Assembly (NCBI GenBank): GCA_022572825.1
Contig: JACZVE010000217.1
Location: forward strand, 1-5,859
DNA length: 5,859 nt
Origin: SAR324 cluster bacterium
Lineage (GTDB): Bacteria > SAR324 > JACQKK01
Direction of reading: 5' to 3'
Shown here: positions 5,212 through 5,859 of the stretch, one piece after another
Layout: the number at the start of each line of letters is the position of its first letter
How positions within the stretch are numbered: position 1 is the first letter of the stretch
Notes under the pieces: model-generated
What the model was told of the DNA's origin: nothing
The model's database searches: none
Seen by the model: only the letters and a program-made list of their open reading frames with translations
Position numbers and translations under genes: made by a program

Positions 5212-5228
5212 GGGGGAACGAGTCCCCC
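5212..5228. repeat. G/C-tract hairpin
   Basis: GGGGGA (5212-5217) pairs with TCCCCC (5223-5228) around a 5-nt loop. No T run follows directly on either strand, though the minus side runs into a T-rich stretch. It lies just beyond the signal-peptide stub and may mark the end of the remnant segment. Confidence 0.4.
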
Positions 5229-5302
5229 CCGCGCCCCCGTTTGCGCAGGCAGCGGAAGACGTAGAGGGCTTTTTCCAGCGTAACCTGGTGCAATGACTGC
5301 GT

Positions 5303-5354
5303 AAAAAGAGTGCAGGGAAGCAGCGCGCGACTCGCAAGCGCTGCCCCTCCCTGC
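5303..5354 (-). terminator. Likely intrinsic terminator of purA
   Basis: On the minus strand GCAGGG (5354-5349) and GCAGCGC (5344-5338) pair with GCGCTGC (5326-5320) and CCCTGC (5317-5312), with an 11-nt loop and a small internal loop (4 against 2 nt). Five T (5307-5303) follow after four bases. It lies about 60-110 nt beyond the purA stop, a normal distance. Confidence 0.7.
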
Positions 5355-5363
5355 CAGAGAGTG

Positions 5364-5383
5364 AAGGGGCGCAGCGTCCCCTT
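5364..5383. repeat. Hairpin between purA and its terminator
   Basis: AAGGGG (5364-5369) pairs with CCCCTT (5378-5383), continued by CGC/GCG inside with one bulged T. It sits about 30-50 nt beyond the purA stop on the minus strand and could form a tandem 3'-end structure with the terminator that follows. Confidence 0.45.
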
Positions 5384-5413
5384 TCCCGCCAGAAGCATTA
5401 AATCATAAGCCTT

Positions 5414-5859
5414 CTAGCTCAACCCTTCCATGACGATGGTCTCCTCCCGGCGGGGGCCGGTGGACACCAGCGTGATGGGCGCCCCGCAGAGGGCGACGAT
5501 GCGCTCCAGGTAGGCGCGGGTGGCCTTGGGCAGCGCGTCGTAGTCCGTGATCTCGCGGGTGGAGGTGCGCCAGCCGGGCATTTCCTCGTAGATCGGGGTG
5601 AGCCGCGCGCCGCAGTTACCCATCCAGTGGGGAATGCGCTCGTAGCTGTGGCCTTCCTCGTCCCGGTAGCCGACGGCGATCCTGAGCGTCTCCAGCTCAT
5701 CCAGCACGTCCAGCTTCATGATGGCCAGCCCGGACAGACCGTTGAGGCGCACCGCCTCGCGGACGACGACCGCATCGAACCAGCCGCAGCGGCGCACCCG
5801 GCCCGTGGTGGCGCCGAATTCCCGCCCCCGGCTCTGCCGCAGCTCGCCGATGGGGTCGT
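5414..5859 (-). CDS. purA: Adenylosuccinate synthetase, C-terminal third (5' end outside window)
   Basis: The enzyme joins IMP and aspartate using GTP to give adenylosuccinate, the first committed step from IMP to AMP, in the cytosol. The visible 147 residues begin DPIGELRQ and run to TAG 5416-5414. Clear PurA landmarks in order: EFGATTGRVRRCGWFD (13-28), the aspartate-binding loop with Arg20, Arg22 and Arg23; LNGLSGLAIMKLDVLD (38-53), with Lys48 and Asp50 at the guanine-recognition positions; PIYEEMPGW, the conserved region before the last helices; and STGP (132-135) near the C-terminus, which contacts the nucleotide. The protein ends at MEGLS, close to the normal family end, so the 3' end is intact. 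The GTG giving Val21 is internal to the ATTGR motif region, not a start. Downstream come two hairpins, the second with a T tail, indicating that the transcript ends here. Confidence 0.97.
   Translation of the reverse strand, partial: DPIGELRQSRGREFGATTGRVRRCGWFDAVVVREAVRLNGLSGLAIMKLDVLDELETLRIAVGYRDEEGHSYERIPHWMGNCGARLTPIYEEMPGWRTSTREITDYDALPKATRAYLERIVALCGAPITLVSTGPRREETIVMEGLS

Overview
This is a GC-rich window from a bacterial chromosome, probably a proteobacterium. The purA sequence fits a gammaproteobacterium best, but nothing here fixes the lineage. All complete genes lie on the minus strand. The only substantial plus-strand gene is cut by the left edge. I see no rRNA, tRNA, CRISPR array, transposase or integrase.

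Layout. (1) Bases 1-375, plus: the C-terminal end of an exported protein with a CXXCH haem-c motif followed by an Ig-like segment, closed by a textbook terminator at 413-448. (2) 2822-622, minus: a MmgE/PrpD-family dehydratase/decarboxylase, then 137 nt further on a stand-alone class III nucleotide cyclase domain. The two could share a transcript. (3) 2823-3324: a gene-free stretch with an inverted-repeat cluster upstream of the MmgE gene and copy 1 of a diverged repeat. (4) 4347-3325, minus: a cyclopropane-fatty-acid-synthase-family methyltransferase. (5) 4348-5413: mostly gene-free, holding copy 2 of the repeat, a minus-strand terminator, apparent remnants of two plus-strand genes (a C-terminal scrap and a signal-peptide stub), and the purA terminator. 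(6) 5414-5859, minus: the C-terminal third of adenylosuccinate synthetase (purA), cut by the right edge.

The genes do not form an obvious pathway. The most unusual points are the repeat pair flanking the methyltransferase gene (72 nt, gap-free, 57 identities, with a substitution pattern that does not look coding), a terminator next to one copy that raises the possibility of a small RNA, a cyclase domain with altered substrate and transition-state residues, and the gene-relic segment at 4966-5194. I did not find a clear new multi-gene system.
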